Assembly (NCBI GenBank): GCA_034670405.1
Contig: JAXDDX010000007.1
Location: 2,968,001-3,032,000, forward strand
DNA length: 64,000 bases
Direction: 5' to 3'
Origin: Hoplostethus atlanticus
Lineage: Eukaryota; Chordata; Actinopteri; Trachichthyiformes; Trachichthyidae
Shown here: positions 1 to 12,744 of the stretch, piece by piece
Position numbering within the stretch: the first letter of the stretch is position 1
Layout: each line of letters starts with the position of its first letter
Made by a program: the position numbers and the translations under genes
The notes under the pieces: model-generated
Told to the model about the DNA's origin: nothing
Database searches by the model: none
Seen by the model: the letters and a program-made list of their open reading frames with translations, nothing else

Positions 1-1989
1 AGCCAGGATTAGCTTCGGGCAACTTTTGCTGTAACTATTGTTGTTATGCTTCACAGTCTTGCCTAATTGTAGATTTAGACAAGCACAAAATCTAACAGAT
101 TAAAAGTCATCATAGCGCAGAACCCAAACCAAACCAACAACACTGATACTGTATGATCATGTAAAATAAAAAAAAAAGGCTTAACAAACCAATATTACAA
201 CCAACAAATCCTTTAGCAAGGTGTGGTGTTATTATGACGTACAAAGATGAGAAAGGAGGTAACCATAGAGACAACAGGTGGGAGACATGGAGGGAATGCA
301 AACATGTTTACATGGCAGTGGGGAAAAGTGTATGCCCAAGAGCACAGACACACAGCAGGCTGCATTAGAAAACACTTTAATACCTGAGAAACACTACTTA
401 CAGGCCTCCTATACACACGGATCGCACTACAGACTCACACATAAAACAGAGTAGCCCCGTAAGTAATATTCCTAAATCCCCAAAACAATATTTATCTTGA
501 TAACATACCTTAAGTCCTGAATCCTAATTCGCAAAAAACAAATACAAACATATTTGGGAAAGGTTTGCCAGTTGTCAATTACTGCTTCCAGACAGATTTG
601 GTCTATATTCTTACCACAATGACATTCCTTTTTAAATTTTCTCGCCTCTTGCGTACCACATATCTCAATCCTCTTTTCAAAAGTGTTTTTTCTTTTGTCT
701 ACCACAGGTTAAAAATAGAATGTATAAGACAAGGACAGATTTTTGGACAATACAAAAACATTTGAGTTGACCAAAGTTGGCAACAACTATTCAGCGCCTC
801 CTAGCTCCCACACAATAAATCAAGTCCCCCCAATATCTTCCTCCTTGAGATGACGTCAGGGAATTGAGTTTTCCATGTTAGTCTCTGCCTCCACAGCAAC
901 CAGGGTGACACCACCCTCCCCCTTGACCTGACCCGAGGGGGAAACTTTTTTCACTGGGGTATTGTTCCCAACACTTGAATGGATTGCGCTCTAATTCATC
1001 TCAGCATGTGAAATGGCATACAAAAGCCAAGGAAGCCAGGGTCTGGGGTTCAGAACAAAAACCAACAGAGGCTGAGTTACAAAGCCATACATGTTGAACC
1101 ATGGGTTGAAGGGTCACAGTGCTTCTGTTAGGACTCCACTATATCCACTACATCACTGTTGTTGTGTTTTTTTGCTACAATAATGATTTCATGCAGACAC
1201 AAAATAAAAGACAAAACTTTTAAAAGGTCTTGATCCGATACAGGTAAAACAACCAACTGAGCAAATCTTACACAGTCATTTGATAAGGGAGCCTCCATTG
1301 ACTGGAAGTGACAGAACAACTAAGAGCAGATCTACCTTACCTGCAGCATTTATAGGCTACTGTAGTTTAGCAAATATCCATAAAACAAATGAAGTGTTTC
1401 ACTCCATAATTAAATATCTACAATGTGACAAGTAACACATATTCTTACAAAATGATTGCTGGCATTAAAGTATAAGCATTTTGGAGAAGAAGAAAAAGCA
1501 TTGAAGTTTATAGCTATTTTAAGACGTACAAAATCCCAGCATACAGTTATACACTTCGATAATTATAAATATGGCTGTTCAGTTTGGGAAAAAACCTTTG
1601 AAAATACTGAAAACTCATTATGCTCGGTGGCCAACAGCACATAGACCAACAGATCCGCACATTTAGGCCTATTAATTGTTCTAAAAAAACAACAACAACA
1701 AAAAACATACATAATCTTCCTAGTGATGTAATTATGAACCTTAACTGCATTGCAGGACACAGACTGTTGTCGGGGCATCACCTTTGGTAAACGCTCAAAG
1801 AAATAGCAAGGTGAAACGCTCGCGGGGCATCTTAAATGGTCTGGACAGTCACACCAACCCCACACCACTCATAACGTGATGACTTTTCACAGCTCGGTTA
1901 GGGTCACTGCGTTTTGCACATTCACAGATGCAGTGCCGAACAAGTGCCTAATTACAGACACACAGAGAGAGACGTCCTGCGCGACTTAC
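1..1989. other. Probable intron or spacer, no gene recognised
   Basis: This stretch is AT-rich with only short chance reading frames, none resembling a known protein. If the minus-strand first exon ending at 1990 is real, this is the beginning of its first intron. A palindromic TGACGTCA (CRE-type) octamer lies at 851-858, but one such site is not informative by itself. I see no RNA gene and no terminal-repeat element here. Confidence 0.4.
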
Positions 1990-2240
1990 CGGAGAGATGC
2001 GAGGGGCTGCGAGGGCACGTAATCGGCTCGGACGACGTCTGAGTTAGTAGGAATACTTTTCAGAGGAGAAAATCTGTCCCGCTGTCCGGGTGTTAGGCTG
2101 TAAGTGAGCTGTTAGGATCCTTGCGAGCCTTTAGTCCGAGCCCGCAGCAAACGTTGCAGGGCGGCAGCAGCAGCGGCGGCGGCGGCGGCAGCGGCCAGAC
2201 GGCGGTGTGCGCTTTCTTGTACGTGATTGGGCCAGGTGGG
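1990..2240 (-). promoter_or_regulatory. CpG island with probable non-coding first exon of an unidentified minus-strand gene
   Basis: The region is rich in G+C and CpG, unlike its AT-rich surroundings, and contains a GGC-type trinucleotide run near 2160-2200. On the minus strand a consensus donor (CCG|GTAAGT) ends a would-be exon at 1990. An ATTGG at about 2226-2230, a CCAAT box when read on the minus strand, lies upstream of it. This looks like the promoter and 5' untranslated exon of a gene transcribed leftward out of the window. A second donor-like GTAAGT on the plus strand near 2100 means the direction is not certain. In human, FBXW7 lies near ARFIP1, so fbxw7 is one candidate, but nothing in the sequence proves it. 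Confidence 0.45.
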
Positions 2241-2399
2241 GGAGGCGCGCGCACCACTCGCCCTGCGCGTAACCACACACAGCTTGTGACCACTGGTGCA
2301 ATGCCTCTTGCTGATCACAAGGCTGTAACCAGTGATACAGTGGGAAATGAAAAGATGGGTAAACTAGAGATGCAGTCGGTGGTATAGCCAGGGATGTAG

Positions 2400-5160
2400 T
2401 GCAGGGGGGAAACCCACCGACACTTAGTTTCCTCACCTTTTTATTCTTAGACCAGAGGTCACCCCTTTTAAAGAGGACACACATCTTACTGAATTCTAGT
2501 ACACAACGTGCTGATGTAAGAGGAGAGGGACTATTCAGGTGAAATGCATGAATTAATTATTGTTTGTTTATATGAGTTGAATCACTAACTGGGGGTTCAC
2601 TATCACTAGCCTTTTTATTTATGACTGTTTATAAGGTCCCATTGCTAACAAACAAACCATCAAGTCCTCTCATAGGTAGACTGGAAGTATGAAGTTGAGC
2701 ATGATGACCCAATTTAAAAAAAAATTCAATCTGGATTAGAATTATACTGATTTTCTAATCCCCTTTTGGGCAATCCAGTCTCATCGGATGGCAAAAGTAA
2801 TTCAAAACAAAACCCATTTCTCTGAAAACTCTTTTCAGTCAGTAATTCAAGGACCCCTTTAAAAATAAAGGTTCACAAGAGCAGCTTGTCCATCAGTTGG
2901 TATGAGACTTTGTTTTGAAGATTTTGTTCATTTAATAAAATCAAAAGATAAAATAACAATTTCTTAGAGTTATATATAATATCTTCATGTCTATAAACCC
3001 ACCCATATTCCACCCTTCCAGTGGGATTGAGATTATCCTGATTTTGCCATGAAACTCTTAGTTTTGAAAGACACAGACACAACATTTAAACTTCAATAGA
3101 GGTAGGATTGGATGACCAAATACAAATCCCAATCTCAATGAGCAGAATGTCATTTATCAGTTTTGAAAATCCCAATTTTCAGATTTAATCCAGTCCAATT
3201 AGTGAAATCCTAGCAGACGTGTTTCTAAAAACTGGGCCCAGAGGATGAATTGGATGCAGGGAGAGTGAATCCTGGGTGGCTGCGGCTCCATCGATTTGAA
3301 CTACACGATAAGTAGTGAAATCCTACTGGGTGTTAATAAAGTCATGAATGAATTAGCTCCCTATCCCTTCATGAGCAGGCCCATTTCTAAATGAAATACA
3401 GCCTCTCTTCCTTGGAGCTGTTCATCCCTTGCTGAGGTGGCGTATCTAATAGGATTTCACTCATTTGGGGATTGACATCAGTTATGTTAAATAGAGCAAA
3501 TGGTGTGTGATGGATAAAGTATATGGCAACAACAAAAAAGTATTTGCATACAGTTAAGCATAGTAGCAAGGCTACTCAGCAGAAGAGCTTGTGTTGATCC
3601 TCGATTCTCTTCTAAGATGACCAGTTAAGAAAACCCAGATATGAATTGTTGTTTGTGTAAGTCATAATGACTACTACAAAGCCATATCCTTTGCTTTGGG
3701 GTGCTGAGGGACCTAGCAGTCATATGAGTATGCTGTATAATTGCTCAGTGAGCACTTTGGCAAATGGGCCTGGGACTCATGTGTAATGCTGTAGATTGGC
3801 TGTCACTCAGGATGCTGAATCATTGAACAGTGTAAACACACACAAACATGCATGTCTTGTTGTGCCCAGCACAAGTCTGATAGGTAAAATAAGTCATCGG
3901 AATAAAAACTGGTACAGAAAATTGGGAGCAAGAATGTAGCCTAGCTTTTATTACTACACGGTGATCAGACCATTGCATCCCACAAGGACAGAAGGCACCT
4001 GTAGCATGTTATTGACACATCTGGCTTGTCTTCTCAGTGGAATTACCAATATCACAATGGTTGAATGCTTCTTGTTTTTTTAGATTATAAAAACATTACT
4101 TAAAATAAAAAACATTAAATATTATTTTACAGCCATACAGTAGAGACACAAAACCCTACCATGCTAAAACAAAGAGCCTTGGTGTGTATGGAAAATGATG
4201 CATAGGTCACAAATCTGCAGACAGATGTTGTTCAATTAACAGCCATAAAAAGCACCTAACAACTTGTAGTTGATCATTTACCTCCAACACTTGTGAAAGG
4301 ACATGCATTTACTAATGCAGCAATGGTTCCTATTTTTGTGTGCTAGAAATACTCTCATGTGGTAGTATATAGCACCATCTCACAACCAAATTGTTCTCTA
4401 TTCCTATTCATTGAAAAGCATAAACAGCTACTAGAAAGTAGCAATGTGAGTTCAGGTAAGGTTCAAATGATTGGTTGACTTACAGTTGCTGAGACCAATT
4501 TGCCCATGAATAAGTTCTAAAGAGCCATATTCAATTTAGTGTATCTACAGGTAAAACATTTCATCAACATCCTCTCAGTAGATTATCAAGGCTTATGAAG
4601 ATCCTGTCAAATGCATAACTTTGAGTGTGGTGGATTTATTATGAACAACCAAAGGAAACCCTGCCAGCACCTGGACTTAAGTAAAGTCAAATAAGAAACA
4701 CTGACATGGTCGCAACAGAATCAATAAACCTTAGTGGATTCAATCTATTCATCTAATGGACTACAGCAATTTGAATCCTTATGTCTACAGCACATGCTAA
4801 ACAATAACCCACTTCTCTCTAGAAAGAAAAAAGAAGGGACTGAGGAGTTACATAGGATCTGAATAGGGCACAACAGTTTAGATGAAAAACATTTTCCCTA
4901 TCATTGTAAATTCTCAGTGGAAGTGTCATTGGCTGTCATTTTTTACCCCCTGTGATGATTTTGTCCACTTCCTTTTTGCTTTAGTTCTTGGTCAGCAATA
5001 AGCCAAATCACATGAACAGGCCTTGCTCTCTCTGAGCCCCTGGTGGGACAGATTGCACGTAACACCAAATGTGGACAGATTAGCAAGACTAACCACACTA
5101 GAGTAGCACTTAGCAACTCCCAGAGTACACACTGCCACCATAAACCACGGACAAGACCAC
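2400..5160. other. Intergenic spacer, no gene recognised
   Basis: No exon-like or protein-like sequence is visible. The only structure I noted is a perfect 12-mer, AGTGAAATCCTA, present at 3201-3212 and 3314-3325 and inverted at 3450-3461, which suggests an old, degraded repeat. The rest is AT-rich unique-looking DNA between the leftmost promoter and the presumed 3' end of arfip1. Confidence 0.5.
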
Positions 5161-5192
5161 AGGAGACACTTTCTAAAGAAAAAAAACCCAGT

Positions 5193-5198
5193 TTTATT
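5193..5198 (-). terminator. arfip1: Candidate polyadenylation signal of arfip1
   Basis: Read on the minus strand this is AATAAA, the first perfect signal found downstream of the arfip1 stop codon. A GT-rich stretch follows about 20-50 bases further downstream, as expected after a cleavage site. It would give a 3' untranslated region of about 1.7 kb. RNA evidence could show that a nearer variant signal is used instead. Confidence 0.4.
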
Positions 5199-6871
5199 TT
5201 CCCACAGATGTTACACATTCATAACCTTTTTAACTCAACATTTGTTAATGTTTCATTATTACAAAAGGTATAGATCCACTAGTACATACAAGTACTAGTA
5301 CATCCAATAGTAGGAAAAAAAAAGCCAAATGGCAGCAACCATCATATACTATACATACCCAAGGTAAAGCAGAGGAAATTACAAATATATATTCATCTAT
5401 GCATTACTTCAGGGGAACAATAGATTGATGTACAACACACACACACTGCTATACTGGGCCATAGGAATGGTACAAATCAACCAACCAAGTGAGGACATGA
5501 CAGCTGGTTATTTATACCAGTGTATGTTCCCTTTGAAAAAAATACAAGTTAGCCCAATGAAAAAAAGGTTTGCAGCTCAGGCAGAGGATGCTGGTCTTTC
5601 CAATTTATAAAGATACCAAGTTTCTCAAGCCAAACCCATTTTGGTTTACAGTTTATATATATCATTCAGTTTTTAAACTGGGTCTAAAATGTATAAATGT
5701 GCAATATCAAAATGCAATATTTTAACAGTACACAATATCTTCAAATAGATTTAAACTGCTGGAGTTATTGGAGTGGTTTATACAGCTATCATTTTATGTT
5801 GTGTGGAGTGGTCTAGTGTGGAGCGGTATACAGGCTCTAACTGTACTTTGTGTGCATGTGTGTTTGTGTCTGTATGTTTGAGCATACGTGTGCGATTGGT
5901 CCATTCTGTCCTGAACATTGAGGTCCTGCAACTGGTAGTGAGAGTGCCTGTTTTTGGAAACAAGACCAGACAGCATAGAGGTGAAGAAATGTAAAAATCA
6001 AGGCACATCAAGTCACATAAGGCTGGTCCTTCATTTTCTCTGGAATTACAAAGTCTTAGATTCAACAATTTTATCAATTCAGTCATGTCCCACGATACAG
6101 GCTGTAAGGATAAATACTCAAAAGACAGAGGGTAATATCTATTGAAAGGAACATCAGTTCAGCATAATCACATCATAAAATTGCATTGACATTTGTTGTG
6201 AAGAACCAATATGACAAGTAAATGCATGTGTATATAAACTCAACACAGCGTGCTGATAAATATGACCAATTAGCACAAGGTACAGTTATATATGCAGTAA
6301 TTTGAAGGCCATTCTTCTGTTTGTCACAACAGGTGTCAAGTCATGATTATGAGGCATTACACATTAAGAGTACTTTTCTGAAGCATGCATCCTCATGTCA
6401 AAGTTGATAAAAGTAATGAAAATAATGTCAACAAAATGGCAGTCATTGTATCCCTTAGATGCCAACTGGTCAACTGTGCTGGGATACAACATTCATATGC
6501 TGGAATAAAAAGGCCATTTACAGTATCCAAATGTATTCAGCAACTGACTGATGCACCGATTTGTCAAGACAGTACAAAAGTGCATTTCCATGATTTGAAA
6601 GAATTGCAGAGATGAATATAATGGAGGAAGAGGTTTTTTTTGATTAAGTAAAACGCCAAGACAATCTCAAGCAGACAAGAGTAAAAAGGAACTTGAGAAT
6701 TATTGATTGTGTTTGTTTTTGTTTGTTTTTCCTAAAAGGTTTACAAATCTGAAAGTGTGAAGGGCAGGGACAGAGATGAGAGGGGTTTTCCTGTAGTTTC
6801 TGTGGAGGTTTTGAATTTTCTATTTCCTGTCAAAACCCCAGACTGAGCCACTAGAGCTGAGATGGGAGTGA
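5199..6871 (-). other. arfip1: Presumed arfip1 3' untranslated region
   Basis: This AT-rich sequence runs from the arfip1 stop codon to the first downstream AATAAA on the minus strand. It has no coding similarity that I recognise and no obvious transposon. Its extent is inferred only from the signal position. Confidence 0.4.
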
Positions 6872-9800
6872 TTAGTGCTCTTCCAGCCAAGATGGAGAGT
6901 CACCACCTGGCATTTTCAACTTGATGTGGAACTGCTTGAGTGTCTGTTCCAGCTGCTGTTGGTTTCCTGCAAAGTATGCAGCTATGGCATTGTGGAACAG
7001 GATGAGCTGGTTATGCAAGACCTTCACCTGTTTGGGAGAAGGGAAGAGAAAAGAGATGAAAAAAACACAACTGGCTGAAAGCCAATACATTGGCCCTTGT
7101 TGATGGCATGGTAAGTAGAGAAGAACTAGCCTCTAGCCGACCTTGTTCTCTTCCAGAAACTTCAGCTTGATGGAGACGTCGTTGCGCATCTTCTCAAACT
7201 TCTCGCGGTGAATCTGGAACTGCTGCTGGGACTGCTCTATCTTGGGCATGGTGGTGGCATCGCGTGGCCCCAGATTCAACTCCTCCAAGTCCGTGCGGTA
7301 CGCATCATATTCAATCCTAGGGGCATTTTTATTTATTAAATAACATCAGAAATGTGTATTACACATGTGTTTACATTCATATTTAGGAGCAAACATGGAA
7401 CTCCTATCTCAGGTTTCTCTTTGAGGTGTACACATTACCTGGTAGTTTCATACTGTTTGATGTTAATCATAGTGTCTTCAATTGTTTTGTCCACAAGTGT
7501 GGTCACACTAGAGATGAAGAAGTTGATGGCACCCAGTAGTGTCTCTCCATTTTTGGACAAAAGCTTTTGGGTGTCAGCATTGTAACCAAACTCCTCCTAC
7601 AGGACAGAAATAAACTAGTTTCATTCATCTCAATACATTATGTCCATCAGGCACTGTTACCCACGGCGACTAGATTGAGTGAAGATACCAGTATCATCAT
7701 GTTTTTACAACAAAGTTGTAAGTGTGAAAGTGAATTACTTTTGATGCACAATATGCACAATATTTAAACATTTATGTAATTCTCAATCGAATCTTGTCTA
7801 AAGACAAGAATAGACTATAGAGAATAGAGAGTGATTTGAGTGTCTGTGGTATTCAAAACAGGCATTTTTCAGCATCCCACAACACGAGAGGACGTACAGG
7901 AAATAATAAAAGAACTTTACTGCCTTTTAACCCATCAACTTCCTACTTTGTTAGGCATTGTAATCATTTACACATAAAATCATACACTATTATACAGCAG
8001 ACAACCAACAGGGCAGTACAAAGTTTCATCAGTTCATTATGACTCCTTGTTGGGACACCAATTAAGGATGAGAACTCTTACCTACCTAATCTGACTGATG
8101 TTAACATACTGACTCACGTGGAGTTCTGGTGACTTGAGGCTGAGGTCGGTGAAGGCATCCCCCAGCTGCCTCTGTGTCTGCATCATTTGGGACAGCTGAT
8201 TGGCCAGAGTCTGCGCCAGTTTGACCACATGCTCGTACTTTCTCTTGTTGTCCCGAAGCACTTCGATTTGAGCCTCCAGCTCCAGGTCCACTGTCCTCGA
8301 GCCCCGACCCAGCTTCTCTGACAGGATCTGCCTGGTGCACTGTGGAGGATAGTTAGTTTAGGAACTTGGAATAATAACAAACACTAAAAAAAAGAGTGCC
8401 TGTATGTGTGTTTGTGTGTGTGAATCAGAAAAAGGAGAGTGTGAAAGAGACAATCAGAGGGAAAAGAGTGGAGCCAAACTTAAGAGTTCAAAGAAAAATA
8501 GAGAGGTGTTTGTCTTTCACTCCTCTGCCAACATCCTAATTACAGGGTTCCTACAAGTTTTTGCTAATCAAATACCATGACTTTACCGAGACTATACCAG
8601 GACATCCAGTATAACATAATAAATATTGGTAATAATTTCCATGACCAATATTTATCAGAGTTTATGTTGCAAATGTCACTTTTTTTTTTTTTACATTGAA
8701 TGGCTTATTTGAATGTCTCAGGTCTAATTTCTGGCTACAACAATCACTTTGGATCAAGGGAATTTCAGCCAAGCTTCACAATAAACATTTAGCTGGTCGG
8801 AAAAAAGATCATCAACAAATTGACATGACATTGTAATTAATTTACATAAATCACATAAATCACATAAAAGAAAGAAGCGGTAGGAGAAATGTTGTCTGAG
8901 AGAGCAAATATGAAGCGTGTGTGTTGAGAAAGAATCAAGGACAGAGAGGATTACTTTATATGTGTTGATGCTCCACTTTCTCACTAGGTCCAGTTTCTCC
9001 ATGGCAGGGCTTTTCAAGTCATCTGCAAGGACCACGGCCCCAGACGTTGGCTGTCCTTTCATAATGTCTGGATAAATAAAATTCATTCACTTAGGGAGTG
9101 ATTGCATTGGTTGACTAGAGAATTGTGGTGAAGATTAGGGAAGTACAACACAAGTGTATTAAAGATCAAATTATGATATGAGTTTGTCATGTCACCACAT
9201 GTGTCAATGCCTGAACATAGACAAGAGGCTGAGGAAAACTGAATTAGAAGCATTAGAAGACATTGATGACATCTATGATTGCTCAAATCAAAATTAACCT
9301 TAATATACAATCATAGTCATAATTTTCCCCTTAAAAAAACAGAAAATAGTCACAGTAGACAGTAATAAGAAGCGCTTTGTTGCAGTTTTGGGAGAAAGGA
9401 AAATGCTGAAAGAGACTATGGCTGCCAAGTTTTGTGAGGACACAGGATGCAAGCAGGAATACCCACTGAGATTTCTGTGAAAGCAGTTTTTCTGTCTATA
9501 ACCAAAGATTATGATTTAGGCATCAAGAGGTTGTGTGAGATCTAAACAGAAGAACATTTTTGGAGAAATAGAAGTTAGATTAACCCTTAGGAGTTAGGAG
9601 TATGTTAACACATATCATTAGCCATTGAGAAGCAAAGAACTATCTCAACCAGCCCAAACATATAGCAGCAAAAGGGTTGTGGACAGCTAGACAAAGAACA
9701 ATTTTGAAAGGTCAAGGAAGGAGGACGAAGAGAGAGAGAGAGGAGTGATTCTGAATGGAACGTAGCCTGTGGGGACAAAGGGAGGGAAAGAAGCTGCCGA

Positions 9801-12735
9801 AAACAGAGTAACGGTACATTGCATTTTTTGTGCAGATGGTGACAATTCAATATCCTCATGTCCATAGTCCATCGCTGTGGGTACCTTTCTCAGCCTGACT
9901 ATCGCTGGCAGAGCGTGCCAGGCGGCTAGCGACAGCCGAGCTGGGAGCTACAGGTGCCACGGGAGATGTGGGCTCACTTGCTGACCCTGGGAGATATTCA
10001 AAGTGATGATTCATTAGTATACCGGATTCATCATCCCACCTACAGAACTGTCAGGGGGAGGTTCTCACTGATGTTGATTTCCTTTGAGTTTTTAATAATG
10101 CTACTAGTGGCTCTCGCCATCCTCTAGGATGAAAATGTTACTAAAAGTTGTACCAGGGTCTCCAACTCAAAAATTAGATGTTGATTTATTGCCTTAACCA
10201 AAACATACCTTGACCCATGAAAATAACCTGGAAAATAGTCATGGCAACATTGTGGCAAACTGGCCGTGTTACCTAGCACCTACATTTATTTGCATTTGTA
10301 ACAAGGACATGATAATGAAAAGGAAAGCAGGATTACAGAATGGAGATCAGAGGCAATTCATTAAAACTCAATTGGATGTCCCTCTTTACAAATTCAAATG
10401 TCAGCCTCTCCAATTTCACAAAGATTAAAACCAAAACTGGAGCTCTGGGGACGCATAGGGAGGGAGAGTTTACAACCATATCATGCTGCAAAGCAATCAA
10501 ATAATGCAACAGGCTGGACAGTTCTCTTTTAAATGCTCATTTCTAATAAGTTGTCCATCACATACAAATCTGTAACAAGTGAATATAAAAATAACAAAAC
10601 AAATTAAGACAATAAGTACAATATGTGTAGTAAACAAAGCAAAAATAAACAAAACAACAATAAATTTGGGTAGTGTAATGTACCTTTGTATGGTCCTGAT
10701 TCAATGATGCCCTCTGTTGTTGAAGCAAAGTTGCTGGAGGTGACACAAGATTCTGCTAGGTTTAGAGCACCGGGGCCACTGGGGAAAGGGTCCTATGGAC
10801 AGAGACACATAAGGATTACATGAAGTGAGGTTGATATTTTTAACAATGTCCATGCCCATACGCAAATAGAATTTTAATAAACACCAAAGGACAAATGGTA
10901 TTTCAAACTGGTTAAATGTATTGAAATGCATCTGGTACATCAGCCAACACTAATTTAACAAAGTTATGAACTTTTCCTTGAGGTGCATTTTTGTCAGCTT
11001 TATCTCAATCACTATAAATCACATCAATGATGTCTAAGACACTAGCTGAATTCCCCTGTAAGAGATCAATATAGCACCACCAGGTAACCTGTAGCTTATA
11101 TGCAATGTAATTTCTAGCTTTTAATGTGTTGAACATGACAAATTACTAGGGCTGGGTATTGTTTTGGTTTTACTGATTCAATGAATACCATTTTTGATTC
11201 TCTTTTTCCATTTGATTCTCTATCAATTCCCTCATTGATTCCTATTAGAAAGTTGTTAGAGATGAGACTACATCGATAAGAGTAATTGGGTAATTTGGAA
11301 ACGGGCTAAATTGGAAGTGCTTCTTGATACTCAGCCCTATAAATTAGCCCAGAGCCTTTAACAGTACAGGTTATATTACATTTTGGGCTAAAAGGCTTGA
11401 ATTCAGTCCCCACAAACATGGCAGTAATATCCCATTTCTCACCACATGGCCACCTGAGAACATCATGCCCCTATCAACCCAAAATGACTGTCGAAGCATA
11501 AAAGCACAGTTCAACAGTTCATTTTCAACACAGCAGGAGTAGACTTTTTTTTAATGTATAGCCTATTTTAGGGGAAAATAACACACTTGATGTGTCTACA
11601 CTATGTATTGACATAATAGTAGTGGTTAGAAAACCCACAAGCACTTTCCTATCAGCAAGCATTCACCCAGCTTAAGTGTCCTAGAGCAAGACACTGAATC
11701 CCTACTAGCTCCCAGGAGCTGTTCTGTGGCTCACCCTGCAATCTGACCCCCCTGTGGAAGGGGGGGGGGGGGGGGGGGGTGAAGAGTATTTTGCTACAGG
11801 AATCAATAAAAAGCATCACATCACATTATTCTAGCCGAAAACTCAATCCATTTCAACTTTTCCACTTACAGGTGCTTGTGATTAATACAAAAACTTGACT
11901 GAACCTGACTGAAAATGGAAAAGGTTCAATTGATCTGCAATTTCTTGCTGTTTGCAAAGACCAAATAAGCCAATAACCATCCACTTTCTAAGACAAATCT
12001 AGATAGTTTTGAAAGATGAAGTCCTCAAATGGACAAAATGCAGGCCTATACATTATTTAATCAATGTATGCCATCAATTTCACTTCTGCAACATTTCATT
12101 AGAGAGACAATAGGTGTGACTCAATATAGTGATGAGACTCAATATATTGACGTGCATATCGTGTGCTGCTGATGATGTTGTGGGTCTGGATCTCGCCTGT
12201 GATCTGTATCATAGCAGCATTTTTGTTGCAACGTTGATCAACACTCAACACTCAGTATGTGAGTGAAGTCAAAATTCTTCATACCGAGTCACTAGAATCA
12301 ATATTTTCCTTGGCACTGAAACACGTGCCACAGTGAAAGGTGTTGACTCAAAAACATTCACTCACTAACAACAAAACCTGACATACCAAGAACTAAATTG
12401 TTGGGGGAAATTAGGCATCATTAGTTCACTAGATTTATGCAATGAACTGTTCATCAATTAGATAACGAAGTATGCCTAGCCTTGCTCAGCACATTTTCTT
12501 TGTCTTCATTTCGTGACCAACCTATAGGTCTCCCATTGTACAGTATAACTATTGGCCTGCATTCTTTTTTTGCAAAAATAAAGACAGAGACAGACAGAGA
12601 GAGAGAGACACACAGAGTAGGAGTCTCTAAGCAAGCCCTTACCATTTTGAACACTCGCTCAGGGCTCTCATCCAGGTCTCCATTGCTGGTGACTGGGATC
12701 TCAGCGGCTGAGCTTCTATGGGACTCCTCAGCCAT
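6872..12735 (-). CDS. arfip1: Arfaptin-1 (ARF-interacting BAR-domain protein)
   Basis: Arfaptin-1 is a crescent-shaped BAR-domain dimer that binds GTP-loaded ARL1, ARF and Rac and senses PI4P-rich trans-Golgi membranes. Coding exons on the minus strand are 12643-12735, 10684-10792, 9885-9986, 8955-9067, 8118-8339, 7439-7596, 7142-7316 and 6872-7027. All have AG/GT borders and all phases agree, giving 375 residues (human about 373). The start [19 protein letters not shown] matches the human N terminus. An amphipathic segment lies at about residues 120-148 and contains LVRKWS, which keeps the LxRxxS protein kinase D site next to the PI4P-binding helix. The BAR/AH domain follows at about 140-350, and the protein ends PSWLEEH. 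The ATG has a strong context (A at -3, G at +4). The [10 protein letters not shown] start favours arfaptin-1 over arfaptin-2. No breaks were seen. Confidence 0.96.
11149..11337. mobile_element. Short non-autonomous DNA transposon (MITE) with TA target duplication
   Basis: The left end reads GGGCTGGGTATTG and the right end is its near inverse, ATACTCAGCCC. A TA dinucleotide flanks each side (11147-11148 and 11338-11339). The 189-base interior has no reading frame and contains repeated GATTC-type words. Elements beginning GGGCTGGGTAT are frequent in fish genomes. TA duplication fits Tc1/mariner-like and some other superfamilies, so I leave the superfamily open. Confidence 0.6.
11640..11758. repeat. 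Dispersed repeat fragment
   Basis: The words GTCCTAGAGCAAGACACTGA and the following CTCCCAGGAGCTG resemble a block that recurs throughout teleost genomes (the 'GTCCTTGGGCAAGACACTTAA' family). The fragment stops at the poly-G run, and no ends or target duplication could be defined. Confidence 0.35.
11760..11779. repeat. Poly-G homopolymer run
   Basis: About 20 consecutive G on the plus strand, next to a dispersed-repeat fragment. The length is likely to vary between individuals and to be prone to sequencing error. Confidence 0.9.
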
Positions 12736-12744
12736 AGTGCTTTC

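Larger units (their letters stand above)
10793..12642 (-). other. arfip1 intron with repeat insertions
   Basis: This intron separates the first two coding exons of the short arfip1 form. It holds a TA-flanked terminal-repeat element at 11149-11337, a dispersed-repeat-like stretch near 11640-11758 and a run of about 20 G at 11760-11779. I see no further exon. Confidence 0.7.

Noticed and set aside
472-705. 77-codon minus-strand frame as a coding exon of the leftmost gene
   Set aside because: No recognisable domain and no clear acceptor/donor pair; its composition looks accidental.
851-858. TGACGTCA octamer (CRE)
   Set aside because: A single consensus site in AT-rich sequence, over 1 kb from the nearest presumed promoter, is not evidence of function.
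1990-2240. Naming the leftmost gene fbxw7
   Set aside because: Only human neighbourhood suggests it, and arfip1 is in the opposite relative orientation here, so no symbol was assigned.
2093-2484. Ala- and Pro-rich open frames in the CpG island
   Set aside because: They are translations of a GGC/GCA repeat and GC-rich promoter DNA on both strands.
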